Below, in pieces: positions 19,648 through 30,123 of a stretch of DNA of 64,000 nt (position 1 is the first letter of the stretch; each line of letters starts with the position of its first letter). This DNA comes from Limnohabitans sp. Lineage in GTDB: Bacteria; Pseudomonadota; Gammaproteobacteria; Burkholderiales; Burkholderiaceae_C. The notes under the pieces were generated by a model. The model was not told the DNA's origin and did no database searches. It saw only the letters and a program-made list of their open reading frames with translations. The stretch covers positions 17,314 to 81,313 of the forward strand of contig SHXD01000004.1 of the NCBI GenBank assembly GCA_009693505.1. Direction: 5' to 3'. The position numbers were made by a program, and so were the translations under genes.

Positions 19648-19689
19648 CCACAAGGCCAGTGCGCAAGCAGCGCGGATGGAGCCTTGTGG
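19648..19689 (-). promoter_or_regulatory. Large hairpin in the rpsA leader
   Basis: In the 178-base gap between aroA-cmk and rpsA, 19648-19656 (CCACAAGGC) pairs exactly with 19681-19689, and GCGC at 661-664 can pair with GCGC at 670-673 inside it. No U-run follows. It could be part of an S1-responsive leader as in E. coli rpsA, or a processing site; both are inference. Confidence 0.45.
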
Positions 19690-19721
19690 GCCTGTTCAAG
19701 TCTTCCTGTTTAAGTTTGAAA

Positions 19722-21749
19722 TTAAACCGGGAAAGCTTGTTTGCTTTGCCACCAGCCAAGGACTTGAACCACCGAATGTTCGATGCTCAAATCTGAGTTG
19801 TCTAATAGCATTGCGTCTTGTGCTGGCTTCAAGGGCGCCACGCTGCGAGAACTATCCCGTGCGTCGCGAGCCTCTAAGTCAGACCTGAGATCGGCAATTT
19901 TAGCCTGAAAACCTTTAGAAATCAATTGCTTATAGCGTCTGTCGGCTCTTTTTGCGGCACTGGCGGTCAAAAACACCTTCAAATTCGCGCCAGGAAAGAT
20001 GACTGTGCCCATGTCGCGACCGTCGGCCAGAAGGCCTGGCAGACGCTGAAAGCTGTGTTGAAGCGCCACCAAAGCCACCCGAACGGCTGGCAAAGTGGAG
20101 ACCTTAGAGGCGTTCATGCCGCCTTCTTCGCTGCGAATGGCGTCGGTCACGTCTTGGTTGTTCAACAGGACTTTGTCGCCGTCAAACCGCACTGGCAGCT
20201 TTTTGGCCAAGGTGGCAATAGCGGCTTCGTTGATGGTTTCCAAACTGAAGCCCGCCTGCAAAGCGGCATAGGCCGTGACGCGGTATAGCGCGCCAGAGTC
20301 AAGGTAGTGATAGCCCAAGCGCTGGGCGACAAGGCTGGAAAGAGTTCCTTTGCCAGACGCGGTAGGGCCGTCGATGCAAATCACAGGTATGCGGTCTGCA
20401 GGTGTTTGAGTGAGAGAGAACAGCGTTTCGAAGTAATCTGGAAAAGTTTTGGCCACGCACTTGGGGTCTTCAATGCGAACCGCTTGTTGGTCTGGATTAA
20501 AAGCTGCCAAAGAAAAGCACATGGCCACGCGGTGATCGTCATAGGTATGAATGCTGGCAGCGCGCCACTGACCTGCTGGCAGGGGATGAATGCGCAACCA
20601 ATCGGGGCCTTCTTCTACGTGTGCACCCAATTTGCGCGATTCTTTGGCCATGGCAGCAATGCGATCGGTTTCTTTCACACGCCAGCTGGCAATGTTGCGC
20701 AGAGTGCTGGGGCCATCTGCATACAAAGCCATCACAGCCAGGGTCATGGCGGCATCTGGAATGTGATTGCAATCTAGGTCGATGGCCTTGAGGGGCCATG
20801 CGCCGCGTTTGATTTCTAAGCAGTTGGGGCCACTTTCAATGTGCGCGCCCATCTGAGCGGCAGCTTCCATGAAGCGAATGTCGCCTTGAATGGACGATGC
20901 GCCGACGCCTTCAATTCTCACAGCTTGCTGGGTAGCGGCAATGGCACCCAAGGCGATGAAGTAGCTGGCTGAAGAAGCATCTGCTTCCACGTGAATTTCG
21001 CCAGGCGATTTGTAATGACTGCCCGCAGGAATGGTGAAGCTCTGCCAGCCGTCACGTTTCACATCAATGCCGTAGCGCGACAACAAATTCAAAGTGATTT
21101 CAATGTAAGGCTTGGAGATGAGCTCACCGATCACTTCAATCACGATGTCTTCTTGCGCGGCCAAGGGCAATGACATTAAGAGTGCCGTCAGAAATTGGCT
21201 AGACACATCGCCGCGAACTTGAATGGGCTTGTCGAGTTGCAAATGTGGCATCAAAACGCGCAATGGCGGATAGTCGTCATTGCCTAAATAATCAATCTGA
21301 CAACCCAGCAAACGCAGCGCATCGACCAAATCACCGATGGGGCGTTCGTGCATGCGCGGCACACCCTTGAGTGTGAAGTCACCGCCCATGACAGCCAATA
21401 CCGCTGTTAAGGGGCGCATGGCTGTGCCCGCATTGCCCATGAAAAATTCAATGGGTGTGGTGGGTTTTTTCAAGGCAGAAGAGGTGCCATTTGAAGCGCG
21501 CTGGCCCAGGCCAGTGATGCAAACGCTGTTGGTGCCGGCTTTGGTTTCAAGGCCGCAACCTAATTGACGAAGAGCAGCCAACATAACGCGCGTGTCGTCT
21601 GAATCTAGAAGGTCATGCACCCAAGTGCTGCCTTCGCACAGTGCAGACAACAGCAGTACCCGATTGGAAATACTTTTAGAGCCTGGCAGGGTGACTTTGC
21701 CGCCAGCTTGCTGCAAAGAGGGTATGTCTAGAAACTCAGTGGCAAACAT
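19722..21749 (-). CDS. aroA-cmk: AroA-Cmk fusion: EPSP synthase / cytidylate kinase
   Basis: One 675-residue frame encodes two enzymes. Residues 1 to about 445 are 3-phosphoshikimate 1-carboxyvinyltransferase ([27 protein letters not shown], and the EsPL-like [11 protein letters not shown] region), which makes EPSP in the shikimate pathway. From residue 456 a cytidylate kinase begins, with its P-loop at 461-468 (GPTASGKG) and the later [11 protein letters not shown] motif. The fusion is known in Comamonadaceae and relatives. No stop or shift lies between the halves. It is 11 bases after tyrA, and rpsA follows. Confidence 0.96.
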   Translation of the reverse strand: MFATEFLDIPSLQQAGGKVTLPGSKSISNRVLLLSALCEGSTWVHDLLDSDDTRVMLAALRQLGCGLETKAGTNSVCITGLGQRASNGTSSALKKPTTPIEFFMGNAGTAMRPLTAVLAVMGGDFTLKGVPRMHERPIGDLVDALRLLGCQIDYLGNDDYPPLRVLMPHLQLDKPIQVRGDVSSQFLTALLMSLPLAAQEDIVIEVIGELISKPYIEITLNLLSRYGIDVKRDGWQSFTIPAGSHYKSPGEIHVEADASSASYFIALGAIAATQQAVRIEGVGASSIQGDIRFMEAAAQMGAHIESGPNCLEIKRGAWPLKAIDLDCNHIPDAAMTLAVMALYADGPSTLRNIASWRVKETDRIAAMAKESRKLGAHVEEGPDWLRIHPLPAGQWRAASIHTYDDHRVAMCFSLAAFNPDQQAVRIEDPKCVAKTFPDYFETLFSLTQTPADRIPVICIDGPTASGKGTLSSLVAQRLGYHYLDSGALYRVTAYAALQAGFSLETINEAAIATLAKKLPVRFDGDKVLLNNQDVTDAIRSEEGGMNASKVSTLPAVRVALVALQHSFQRLPGLLADGRDMGTVIFPGANLKVFLTASAAKRADRRYKQLISKGFQAKIADLRSDLEARDARDSSRSVAPLKPAQDAMLLDNSDLSIEHSVVQVLGWWQSKQAFPV

Positions 21750-21760
21750 ATTAGAAAAAA

Positions 21761-22645
21761 TTAGGCCTTAGGCGTCTGATTGGCACCGATTCGCCACTTA
21801 AAGCGCAAATCACTGGCTTGTCTAATCATGTCCTCAAGTGCTTTGGGATGGTTTGTTTCAATGGCTTTTTCAAATTCGTCTAAGGCATCTTTAAAGTGCG
21901 CAATTTGAAGCAACACTTGCTCGCGGTTGGTGGTCAGAATGTCGCGCCACACAACGGGGTCGCTGGCCGCAATGCGGGAGAAATCTCTAAAACCAGGGCC
22001 ACCCAGTGCAATTAAATCAGCGCCATTTTTTTGCTGAAAAATGCCACGAATCAAAGCATAGGCCAACACATGTGGCAAGTGGCTCACTGCTGCAAAGGCT
22101 GCGTCGTGTGCAGCAGGGCTGAGTTCAGTGATGAAACTGCCCAAACTCTGCCAGATTTGTTTGGCAAGCAGGACTTGCGGCGCGCCCGAGCTTGCCATGG
22201 GGGTCATGATCAGAGCGCGATCTTTGTACAGATCGGCATCGGCGTGTTCAACGCCAGCAACTTCTTTGCCCGCTATGGGGTGTACAGGAACAAAGCAATG
22301 AAGTTTGTCGCCCAATGTGTTAAGAGCCGCGGCCACAACGTCTGATTTTGTAGAGCCAACTTCCATCAGCAAGGCATCTGATCGCAAGGCTGGCGCTATG
22401 GCTTCAAAGCAAGAGGTTGTCGCTGTGACAGGAACCGCTAGCAGAACCAAGTCTGCACCTTGCACGGCTTGCGCAATGCTGTCTTCAGAGGCGTCGATCA
22501 CGCCCATGCTGAGTGCCTTTTGCCGAGATGATGCCGAGGCACTGTAGCCCACAATGTGTTGGGCCCAGCCGGCTTCCCGAGCGGCCAGTGCAAACGAGCC
22601 GCCCATCAAGCCGCAGCCTATGAGAGCGACTTTTTCGAATTTCAT
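21761..22645 (-). CDS. tyrA: Prephenate dehydrogenase
   Basis: A 294-residue NAD(P)-dependent enzyme that makes 4-hydroxyphenylpyruvate for tyrosine. The Rossmann motif [17 protein letters not shown] is at the very N-terminus, and [15 protein letters not shown] holds the family's catalytic-histidine region. I chose the ATG at 22645 because it overlaps the pheA stop as ATGA and starts directly before the Rossmann strand; an upstream frame extension to 22687 would lie inside pheA. There is no fused chorismate mutase or ACT domain. Confidence 0.95.
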   Translation of the reverse strand: MKFEKVALIGCGLMGGSFALAAREAGWAQHIVGYSASASSRQKALSMGVIDASEDSIAQAVQGADLVLLAVPVTATTSCFEAIAPALRSDALLMEVGSTKSDVVAAALNTLGDKLHCFVPVHPIAGKEVAGVEHADADLYKDRALIMTPMASSGAPQVLLAKQIWQSLGSFITELSPAAHDAAFAAVSHLPHVLAYALIRGIFQQKNGADLIALGGPGFRDFSRIAASDPVVWRDILTTNREQVLLQIAHFKDALDEFEKAIETNHPKALEDMIRQASDLRFKWRIGANQTPKA

Positions 22646-23739
22646 TCTGGGATGGGGTAGGAACCCAAAACCTTGTAGAACGCGCACAGACCTTGAAGTT
22701 CTTGCAACGCTGCCGCCACATGCGGCTCAGAAATGTGACCTTGAATGTCGATGTAGAAATAGTATTCCCACTGACCAGATTTGGCAGGACGAGATTCAAA
22801 GCGCGTCATGGAAACGCCATTGTTCTTCAAAGGCATGAGCAAGTCATGAACGGCGCCTGGCTTGTTGGGCACAGAAACCACCAAGCTGGTGCAATCTTTG
22901 CCAGAAACAGGTGGCGTCGCCAAAGTTTGCGGCAAACAAATCACGGCAAATCGTGTGCGGTTGGTGGCTTCGTCTTGAATGGCATGTGCCACGATGTGCA
23001 AATTAAATTGGGAGGCTGCACGCTCGCTGGCCAAGGCGGCCCAAGAGGGATTGGTGGCCGCCAAACGTGCGCCTTCGGCATTGCTGGAAACGGCGCGCCG
23101 TTCAGCATGTGGCAAGTGTTGTGTGAGCCAGGTTTGGCACTGCGCCAAGGCTTGGGGATGTGCCAAAACCACTTCAATGTCTTTGAGGTTGTCGGATTGA
23201 CGCAATAAATTATGACGAACCAGCATACTCACTTCACCGATCACATGAACGGGGGATCGTAAGAACAAATCAAGCGATCTGGCCACCACACCTTCGGTTG
23301 AGTTTTCCATGCCCACCACACCAAATTGAGCGGTGCCAGCGGCCGTGGCATGAAACACCTCATCGAAGTTGTTACAGTAAATGAGGCTGGCGGCGCTGCC
23401 AAAAAATTCAATGGCCGCTTGCTCGCAAAAAGTACCCTGCGGGCCCAGTACGGCAACTCGCTGAGGGGCTTCCAATGCCAAACAGGCCGACATGATTTCG
23501 CGCCAAATAGCTGCCACATGTGCATTGAGCAAGGGCCCTTGATTGGATTTTTCAATTTTGGCAATGACTTGTGCCACGCGGTCGGGCCGGAAAAAGGGCG
23601 AACCCTCGGCGCGCTTAATTTCACCCACTTTTTCAGCCACCTTGGCGCGTTGGTTCAGCAAACTCAAGAGTTGCTGATCGAGCGAGTCAATTTGTATTCG
23701 CAAATCGGCCAAAGCGTCTGTTTGAATGGGTTGAGTCAT
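22642..23739 (-). CDS. pheA: Bifunctional chorismate mutase / prephenate dehydratase
   Basis: A 365-residue P-protein. Residues 10-95 form the AroQ chorismate mutase (IDSLDQQLLSLLNQRAKVAEKVGEIK), about 97-275 the dehydratase (VLGPQGTFCEQAAIEFFG; the TRFAVI motif carries the catalytic threonine), and about 285-360 the ACT domain (FESRPAKSGQWEYYFYID, matching the phenylalanine-sensing ESRP motif). It turns chorismate into phenylpyruvate. It lies 6 bases after serC and is coupled to tyrA by ATGA. Feedback control by phenylalanine through the ACT domain is expected. Confidence 0.96.
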   Translation of the reverse strand: MTQPIQTDALADLRIQIDSLDQQLLSLLNQRAKVAEKVGEIKRAEGSPFFRPDRVAQVIAKIEKSNQGPLLNAHVAAIWREIMSACLALEAPQRVAVLGPQGTFCEQAAIEFFGSAASLIYCNNFDEVFHATAAGTAQFGVVGMENSTEGVVARSLDLFLRSPVHVIGEVSMLVRHNLLRQSDNLKDIEVVLAHPQALAQCQTWLTQHLPHAERRAVSSNAEGARLAATNPSWAALASERAASQFNLHIVAHAIQDEATNRTRFAVICLPQTLATPPVSGKDCTSLVVSVPNKPGAVHDLLMPLKNNGVSMTRFESRPAKSGQWEYYFYIDIQGHISEPHVAAALQELQGLCAFYKVLGSYPIPE

Positions 23740-23745
23740 ATGTGT

Positions 23746-24852
23746 TTAAGCCTGAGTGGCTTCAAAGTCTTTGAGGTAAGACACCAGAGCCTGAACCCCT
23801 TCTAGGGGTATGGCGTTGTAAATGCTCGCTCGCATGCCGCCAACAGATTTGTGACCTTTGAGTTGCAACAAACCACGCGCCTTGGCGCCGGCCAAGAATG
23901 CATCGTTTCGCGATTCATCTCTCAGGTAAAAAGGAATGTTCATTCGAGAACGGCAAGATTTTTCAACTCGATTTTCATAGAGCTGAGATTGGTCTAAGTA
24001 GTCGTACAACAACTTCGCTTTGGCAATGTTTCGCAGTTCCATGGCGGCCACACCTGTGACGCCGTTTTCTGATTGTGCTTTGAGCCATTTGAAAACCAAG
24101 CCCGCCATGTAAATGGAATAGGTGGGGGGTGTGTTGTACATGGAGCCGCTGTCGGCGACCATTTTGTAATTGAAGGCACTTGGGCAATGCTTCATGGCTT
24201 TGCCAAGCAAATCTTCTCGGACCACCACCAAGGTAAGGCCAGCGGGGCCTAGATTCTTTTGTGCGCCACCAAAGGCCACGCCAATTTTGGACCAATCGAA
24301 ACTGCGCGATGCAACGTGCGAAGAAAAATCAATGACCAAAGGTGCCGAGCTTCCAAGTGCTTGAATATCGGGCAGGTTTTGATATTCCACACCATCGATG
24401 GTTTCGTTGGTGCAAACATGCACATAGCTTGCATCAGAACTTAACTGCCAATCTGGAGGTGACGGAATGTTGGAAAAGTTGGTAGCTTGAGCACTGGCAG
24501 CCAAATGTGGTTTGCAAAATTGCGCGGCTTCTTTGTAGGATTTTTGGCTCCAGCTGCCAGTAACTACAAAATCAACCACGCCCTCTTGCGAAAGGTTCAA
24601 GGGCACGATGGCATTTTCGGCAATGCCGCCACCTTGCATGAACAAGATTTTGAAGTTGGCAGGAATGGCCAGCAACTCACGAAGGTCGGCTTGTGCTTCC
24701 TCGTAAATGGACATGAACTCTTTGCCGCGATGGCTCATTTCCATCACACCCATACCGCTGCCATGCCAGTCCAGCATTTCGCTGGCGGCTTGTATCAAGA
24801 CGGCATCGGGAATGGCGGCTGGGCCTGCAGAAAAGTTGTAGGGTCTGGTCAT
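23746..24852 (-). CDS. serC: Phosphoserine aminotransferase
   Basis: A 368-residue PLP enzyme of serine and pyridoxine synthesis (3-phosphohydroxypyruvate to phosphoserine). [13 protein letters not shown] opens the protein; K199 in [10 protein letters not shown] is the PLP lysine; the C-terminal [14 protein letters not shown] is the SerC signature. Its ATG overlaps the gyrA stop as ATGA, tying amino acid synthesis to the gyrase transcript, an arrangement common in Burkholderiales. Confidence 0.97.
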   Translation of the reverse strand: MTRPYNFSAGPAAIPDAVLIQAASEMLDWHGSGMGVMEMSHRGKEFMSIYEEAQADLRELLAIPANFKILFMQGGGIAENAIVPLNLSQEGVVDFVVTGSWSQKSYKEAAQFCKPHLAASAQATNFSNIPSPPDWQLSSDASYVHVCTNETIDGVEYQNLPDIQALGSSAPLVIDFSSHVASRSFDWSKIGVAFGGAQKNLGPAGLTLVVVREDLLGKAMKHCPSAFNYKMVADSGSMYNTPPTYSIYMAGLVFKWLKAQSENGVTGVAAMELRNIAKAKLLYDYLDQSQLYENRVEKSCRSRMNIPFYLRDESRNDAFLAGAKARGLLQLKGHKSVGGMRASIYNAIPLEGVQALVSYLKDFEATQA

Positions 24853-27506
24853 TCAGTCGAGCCGCTTTCCGCTGCGCCGCCTTCATCATCGGCAGCGTTC
24901 TCATCTGTTTCATCTTGCACTATGGCGTCGTTCTCCACAATGCGTTGCAAGCCAGACAATTTGGCGCCATCGTCCAAGCCAATCAGTTTTACGCCCTGAG
25001 TGGCGCGACCTAATTCACGAATTTCCGAAACCCGTGTACGAACCAAAACGCCAGTGTCCGTGATCAACATAATTTCGTCTTCGGTACGAACCAAAGTGGC
25101 GGCTACCACCTTACCGTTGCGTTCTGTTTGTTGAATTGCAATCATGCCTTTGGTGCCGCGGCCATGACGCGTGTATTCCAAAATGGAAGTGCGTTTGCCA
25201 AAGCCGTTGGCAGTTGCAGTCAACACGCTTTGTTGTTCATCTTCTGCCACTAGCATGGCAATCACGCTTTGCGTGTCATCAAGCATCATGCCGCGCACGC
25301 CGCGTGCATTTCTGCCCATGGGACGCACATCGTTTTCGTCAAAACGAACAGCTTTGCCACCGTCGCTGAACAGCATCACATCGTGTTTGCCATCCGTGAG
25401 GGCAGCACCAATCAGGAAGTCACCTTCGTCGAGGTCAACAGCAATGATGCCGGCCTTGCGGGGGTTGCTGAATTCATCGAGCGATGTTTTCTTCACGGTA
25501 CCCATGGAGGTGCCCATGAACACGTAATGGTCGGCAGGGAAACTGCGCATGTCGCCCGTCAAAGGCAAGACCACATTGATCTTTTCGCCTTCTTGCAAGG
25601 GGAACATGTTGACGATGGGCCTGCCGCGCGAGCCGCGTGAACCCGCAGGCACTTCCCACACTTTGAGCCAGTACAAACGGCCGCGGTTGGAAAAGCACAA
25701 GATGTAATCGTGTGTGTTGGCAATGAAGAGCTGATCGATCCAATCGTCTTCTTTGGTGGCCGTGGCTTGCTTGCCGCGACCGCCGCGTTTTTGGGCGCGG
25801 TATTCAGACAAAGGTTGGCTTTTGATGTAGCCGCTGTGCGACAGCGTGACCACCATGTCGGTGGGCGTGATCAAGTCTTCGGTGGCCAAGTCTTGCGCAT
25901 TGTGTTCAATGAAGCTGCGGCGGGCACCCAATTTGGTTTGACCAAATTCTTGGCGCAATTCGCCCAGTTCGGTGCCAATGATGGTCGACACGCGCTCAGG
26001 CTTGGCCAAGATGTCGAGCAAGTCTTCAATTTCAGACATGACTTCTTTGTACTCAACCACAATCTTATCTTGCTCCAGACCGGTCAAGCGTTGCAAACGC
26101 ATCTGCAAAATTTCTTGCGCTTGGGTGTCGCTTAAGCGGTACAAGCCGTCGTTGCCCATGCCAAATTCTTTTTCCAAGCCATCGGGGCGATAGTCGTCAG
26201 CATTCACAGCGCCACCATCGGCGCGTGTGCGTGTCAGCATTTCGCGAACCAATTTGGAATCCCAACTGCGGGTCATCAATTCGGCTTTGGCCACTGGGGG
26301 CGTGGGCGCATTGCGGATGATGGCAATGAACTCGTCGATGTTGGCCATGGCCACAGCCAAACCTTCCAACACGTGGCCACGTTCGCGCGCTTTGCGCAAT
26401 GTGAACACCGTGCGGCGTGTGACCACTTCTCGGCGGTGTTGCAAGAACACGCTGATCAGGTCTTTCAGGTTGCACAACTTGGGTTGGCCTTCGATGAGGG
26501 CCACCATGTTGATGCCGAAGGTGTCTTGCAACTGGGTCTGTTTGTACAGATTGTTGAGCACCACTTCGGGCACTTCACCGCGCTTGAGTTCAATCACCAA
26601 GCGCATACCTGATTTGTCAGACTCGTCTTGAATGTGGCTGATGCCTTCAATCTTTTTCTCGTTAACCAATTCGGCCATGCGCTCTTGCAAGGTCTTCTTG
26701 TTCACTTGGTAGGGCAACTCGTCCACCACGATGCACTGGCGCTGGCCTTTGTCAATGTCTTCGAAGTGGCACTTGGCGCGCATGATCACACGGCCACGGC
26801 CCGTTCGATAGCCATCTTTCACGCCATTGATGCCATAAATAATGCCGGCAGTCGGAAAGTCGGGTGCAGGAATAATTTCCATCAACTCGTCGATGGTGGC
26901 ACCTGGGTTGCGCAGCATATGCAAGCAAGCGTCAACCACTTCGTTCAAATTATGAGGTGGAATGTTGGTCGCCATGCCCACCGCAATACCGCCAGAACCG
27001 TTCACTAAAAGGTTGGGAATGCGGCTTGGAAGCACCAAAGGCTCTTTTTCAGAGCCGTCGTAGTTGGGGCCAAAGTCGACTGTTTCTTTGTCGATGTCGG
27101 CTAACATTTCGTGGGCAATTTTGGCCAAACGAATTTCGGTGTATCGCATGGCAGCGGCGTTGTCGCCGTCGACCGATCCAAAGTTGCCCTGACCGTCCAC
27201 CAGCATGTGACGCATCGAAAAATCTTGCGCCATGCGAACGATGGTGTCATAGACAGATTGGTCGCCATGGGGGTGGTACTTGCCAATCACGTCACCCACA
27301 ATACGGGCAGATTTTTTATAGGCGCGGTTCCAGTCGTTGTTCAATTCGTGCATGGCGAACAAAACGCGACGATGCACCGGCTTGAGACCGTCTCGGGCAT
27401 CTGGCAGGGCGCGACCTACAATCACGCTCATGGCGTAGTCTAGGTAGCTGCGGCGCATTTCCTCTTCTAGACTGATGGGAAGGGTTTCTTTGGCAAACTG
27501 GGTCAT
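24849..27506 (-). CDS. gyrA: DNA gyrase subunit A
   Basis: An 885-residue topoisomerase subunit. The catalytic tyrosine is Y122 (AAAMRYTEI), the same number as in E. coli. The quinolone-resistance region reads [11 protein letters not shown], so position 83 is Gln (Ser in E. coli) while Asp87 is kept. The QRGGRGK box of GyrA is present ([10 protein letters not shown], residue about 563), which distinguishes it from ParC, and six C-terminal DNA-wrapping blades follow. The tail is acidic. It begins a long operon (gyrA-serC-pheA-tyrA-aroA/cmk) and is divergent from the OmpA-like gene. Confidence 0.97.
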   Translation of the reverse strand: MTQFAKETLPISLEEEMRRSYLDYAMSVIVGRALPDARDGLKPVHRRVLFAMHELNNDWNRAYKKSARIVGDVIGKYHPHGDQSVYDTIVRMAQDFSMRHMLVDGQGNFGSVDGDNAAAMRYTEIRLAKIAHEMLADIDKETVDFGPNYDGSEKEPLVLPSRIPNLLVNGSGGIAVGMATNIPPHNLNEVVDACLHMLRNPGATIDELMEIIPAPDFPTAGIIYGINGVKDGYRTGRGRVIMRAKCHFEDIDKGQRQCIVVDELPYQVNKKTLQERMAELVNEKKIEGISHIQDESDKSGMRLVIELKRGEVPEVVLNNLYKQTQLQDTFGINMVALIEGQPKLCNLKDLISVFLQHRREVVTRRTVFTLRKARERGHVLEGLAVAMANIDEFIAIIRNAPTPPVAKAELMTRSWDSKLVREMLTRTRADGGAVNADDYRPDGLEKEFGMGNDGLYRLSDTQAQEILQMRLQRLTGLEQDKIVVEYKEVMSEIEDLLDILAKPERVSTIIGTELGELRQEFGQTKLGARRSFIEHNAQDLATEDLITPTDMVVTLSHSGYIKSQPLSEYRAQKRGGRGKQATATKEDDWIDQLFIANTHDYILCFSNRGRLYWLKVWEVPAGSRGSRGRPIVNMFPLQEGEKINVVLPLTGDMRSFPADHYVFMGTSMGTVKKTSLDEFSNPRKAGIIAVDLDEGDFLIGAALTDGKHDVMLFSDGGKAVRFDENDVRPMGRNARGVRGMMLDDTQSVIAMLVAEDEQQSVLTATANGFGKRTSILEYTRHGRGTKGMIAIQQTERNGKVVAATLVRTEDEIMLITDTGVLVRTRVSEIRELGRATQGVKLIGLDDGAKLSGLQRIVENDAIVQDETDENAADDEGGAAESGSTE

Positions 27507-27733
27507 GAGGGGTCAAGCGCACTGGGTGAAAGACTGTCATTTTAGGTCCAAAGAGTGTCGTTGATTCGCAACACATGATCGGCTTTGAATTGAGCCTGAA
27601 CACGCTGATTTCATCAAATTGGGGAATTCACCATTGTCTATGGCACAATGATTTCAACGTTTTGGGTGATGGTCATTCAAATCGTCTCTTTTTTCGCAGG
27701 ATGTCTGCGGTATTTATCCCCATGAGGAGAACC

Positions 27734-28426
27734 ATGAAAAAATTCAACAAAGTGGCAATGGTGTTGGCTTCAGCTGCCTTGGCAACTGCTGCAGGCGCGC
27801 AATCCGTAGACAACTGGCGCAATGGCACAGGCGAACACGCTTGGAAAAATGGCACCAACGAATTCTGCTGGCGTGACGCCACCTGGACACCCGCTACTGC
27901 TGCTGCTGGTTGCGATGGCGCCATTGCTGCACCTAGAGCTGCTGCTGCTGCTGCTGCACCAGCACCAGCACCAGCACCAGCACCAGCACCTAGAGCTGCT
28001 GCACCCGCTCCAGCACCTAGAGCTGCCGCTGCTGCCCCAGCTGCAAGACCTGCACCGCCACCCGCTGCAGCCACTAAAGTAACTTACGCTGCCGACACCT
28101 TCTTTGATTTTGACAAATCAGTGTTGAAAGCAGACGGCAAAGCCAAATTGGACGACTTGGCTGGTAAAGTCAAAGCCATTAACCTGGAAGTGATCATTGC
28201 TGTGGGTCACACTGACTCTGCTGGTTCTGATGCTTACAACCAAAAGTTGTCTGTCAAGCGTGCCGACGCTGTCAAAGCCTACTTGACCACCAAGGGCATT
28301 GAGAAAAACCGCGTTTACACCGAAGGCAAGGGCGAGAAACAACCCGTTGCTGACAACAAAACAGATGCTGGCCGTTCTAAAAACCGCCGCGTGGAAATCG
28401 AAGTTGTGGGTACACGCCCCAACTGA
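27734..28426 (+). CDS. OmpA family outer-membrane protein with Pro/Ala-rich linker
   Basis: A 230-residue exported protein. The start at 27734 follows GAGGAG by a few bases and gives a clean signal peptide (cut after AGAQ, residue about 22); the longer upstream frame is not needed. After a short Trp-containing segment comes a linker of Ala and Pro (residues about 68-113), then a C-terminal OmpA peptidoglycan-binding domain with DFDKSVLKADGKAKLDDLA, VGHTDSAGSDAYNQKLSVKRADAV and the NRRVEI motif. There is no eight-strand barrel, so it is the small Burkholderiales-type OmpA. It ends in an intrinsic terminator and lies upstream of ubiG and gph, as in relatives. Confidence 0.93.
   Translation: MKKFNKVAMVLASAALATAAGAQSVDNWRNGTGEHAWKNGTNEFCWRDATWTPATAAAGCDGAIAAPRAAAAAAAPAPAPAPAPAPRAAAPAPAPRAAAAAPAARPAPPPAAATKVTYAADTFFDFDKSVLKADGKAKLDDLAGKVKAINLEVIIAVGHTDSAGSDAYNQKLSVKRADAVKAYLTTKGIEKNRVYTEGKGEKQPVADNKTDAGRSKNRRVEIEVVGTRPN
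27938..28071 (+). repeat. Low-complexity GCT/CACCAG repeat coding an Ala/Pro linker
   Basis: Six GCT triplets in a row (27938-27955) are followed by five exact CACCAG hexamers (27957-27986) and then degenerate copies of CCTAGAGCTGC. All units are multiples of three, so slippage would change linker length without breaking the frame. Confidence 0.85.
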
Positions 28427-28467
28427 TCAACGGCAAGCTTGAATTAAATCAAGCTTTGGTTGATTTT

Positions 28468-28494
28468 AAAAAGCTTCCTTCGGGAGGCTTTTTT
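28468..28494 (+). terminator. Intrinsic terminator after the OmpA-like gene
   Basis: AAAAAGCTTCC pairs with GGAGGCTTTTT (one G-T wobble) around a TTCG tetraloop, and the stem runs into a T tract. It lies 42 bases after the ompA stop and 14 bases before the ubiG start. Confidence 0.9.
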
Positions 28495-28507
28495 ACTTTC
28501 AGAGACA

Positions 28508-29257
28508 ATGTCGCTTATGACTTCACAAACTACCCATTCCCAATTTTCTTCCGCCAATATGGATCCCGCCGAATTGGCCAAATTTTCTGACTTGGCGCAC
28601 CGTTGGTGGGATACCGAGAGTGAATTCAAGCCCTTGCACCAAATCAATCCTTTGCGATTGAATTGGATTCAAACGCTGGTGCCACTGTCGGGCAAGAAAG
28701 TGGTTGACATTGGTTGTGGTGGCGGCATCTTGTCCGATGCCATGGCCAGACAAGGCGCACAAGTCTTAGGCATTGACCTGGCTGTGAAGTCACTGAAGGT
28801 GGCGCAGTTGCATGCCATTGAAGCGGGTACGCAAGGTGTGCAGTACCAAGAAATCAGCGCAGAAAACTTGGCAGCACAACAAGCCGGTCAATTTGATGTG
28901 GTCACTTGCATGGAGATGTTGGAACACGTTCCCGACCCCGCCGCTGTGGTCAAGGCTTGCTCGCAATTGGTGAAGCCAGGTGGGTGGGTGTTCTTTTCAA
29001 CCCTGAACCGCAATCCAAAATCATTTTTATTTGCAATTGTGGGCGCCGAGTACGTACTGAATTTGTTGCCCAAAGGCACTCACGAATATGCGCGCTTTAT
29101 CAAGCCCAGTGAATTGGCCGATTGGGTGCGTGCTGGAGGTCTTGAGTTAAACCAGATGAAAGGCATGACTTACAACCCTTTCACACGCGTTTATGCAATG
29201 AACTCCGACACCGATGTGAATTATTTGATGGCCACCCAAAAGCCATTGGCAAACTGA
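28508..29257 (+). CDS. ubiG: Ubiquinone biosynthesis O-methyltransferase UbiG
   Basis: A 249-residue class I SAM methyltransferase that performs both O-methylations in ubiquinone synthesis. The AdoMet loop [19 protein letters not shown], the [25 protein letters not shown]-terminus and EMLEHVPDP are UbiG signatures. Starts at 28508 or 28517 both fit; the longer upstream frame would begin inside the terminator and is rejected. gph follows after 19 bases. Confidence 0.95.
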   Translation: MSLMTSQTTHSQFSSANMDPAELAKFSDLAHRWWDTESEFKPLHQINPLRLNWIQTLVPLSGKKVVDIGCGGGILSDAMARQGAQVLGIDLAVKSLKVAQLHAIEAGTQGVQYQEISAENLAAQQAGQFDVVTCMEMLEHVPDPAAVVKACSQLVKPGGWVFFSTLNRNPKSFLFAIVGAEYVLNLLPKGTHEYARFIKPSELADWVRAGGLELNQMKGMTYNPFTRVYAMNSDTDVNYLMATQKPLAN

Positions 29258-29276
29258 AACCGCAAGGCGACCCCTT

Positions 29277-29936
29277 ATGAAGTTTGAAAACATTCAGGCT
29301 GTTCTGTTTGACCTTGACGGCACGCTCATTGACAGTGCGCCAGACTTAGGCGCTGCCGTCGATAAGATGAGAGTAGACCGCGGCATGCCTTCCTTGCCTC
29401 TGGTGCATTACCGTCCCATGGCGGGTGCAGGTGCCCGCGGCATGATTGGCTTGGCGTTTGGCTTCACACCCGAGCATCCCGAGTATGAGACCATGAAAGA
29501 AGAATTCTTTCGCAATTACGAAGCCTGCATGACGCAGCGAACTTTTGCATTTGAGGGTGTTGTGCAAATGATTAACGCACTGGTGGTTGCTCATTTGCCT
29601 TGGGGTGTTGTGACCAACAAATCCAAACGCTTTGCAGAGCCACTCACTCAGGCCATGCCTCTTTTTAAAACGGCGGCCGTGGTCATCAGTGGCGATACCA
29701 CGCCTTACGCCAAACCTCACCCCGAGCCCCTGTTCGAGGCGGCTAGGCGTTTGGGAATAGCGCCGAGCGCTTGCGTGTATGTGGGCGATGATGAGCGGGA
29801 CATCGTGGCTGGGCATGCTGCTGGCATGAAAACTGTGGCGGCCACTTATGGTTACTTGGGTGCGCAGGGGAATGTTGAAAAGTGGCAGGCTCATGCCCAA
29901 ATTGAATCGCCATTTGAGCTTTCAAATTTGATTTGA
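29277..29936 (+). CDS. gph: HAD hydrolase, phosphoglycolate phosphatase
   Basis: A 219-residue HAD phosphatase. Motif I is FDLDGTLIDSAPDL, motif II VTNKSKR, and motif IV VGDDERDI. It should clear 2-phosphoglycolate formed by DNA repair or RuBisCO side reactions. Position directly after ubiG is conserved in beta- and gammaproteobacteria and is the main reason to choose Gph over other HAD enzymes. Confidence 0.88.
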   Translation: MKFENIQAVLFDLDGTLIDSAPDLGAAVDKMRVDRGMPSLPLVHYRPMAGAGARGMIGLAFGFTPEHPEYETMKEEFFRNYEACMTQRTFAFEGVVQMINALVVAHLPWGVVTNKSKRFAEPLTQAMPLFKTAAVVISGDTTPYAKPHPEPLFEAARRLGIAPSACVYVGDDERDIVAGHAAGMKTVAATYGYLGAQGNVEKWQAHAQIESPFELSNLI

Positions 29937-30123
29937 ATCTGATCGTGTTCACTCGAATCCCTGAACTCTCTTGGGGGTTGGAAAATTTTTCACGCTGACC
30001 CGCACTTTCTGGCACGACAAACCATCAGCTTGGCAGTCTCTTGGGGTTTTGGAGGCTGTCAAATTCGAAGACCCTCTGTATGCTCACACCTACTTAAATG
30101 GTGATTTAGCAATAGGAGTTTTC

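Noticed and set aside
22646..22687. Longer start for tyrA
   Set aside because: The extension would lie inside pheA; ATGA overlap and the Rossmann motif support 22645.
27673..28074. Minus-strand 133-residue Ala/Gly-rich open frame
   Set aside because: It is the antisense shadow of the GCT/CACCAG repeat in the OmpA-like gene, with no ribosome site.
29971..30123. N-terminal extension of the alpha/beta hydrolase from a TTG
   Set aside because: No ribosome site at the TTG, while GGAG precedes the ATG at 30124, where the family homology begins.
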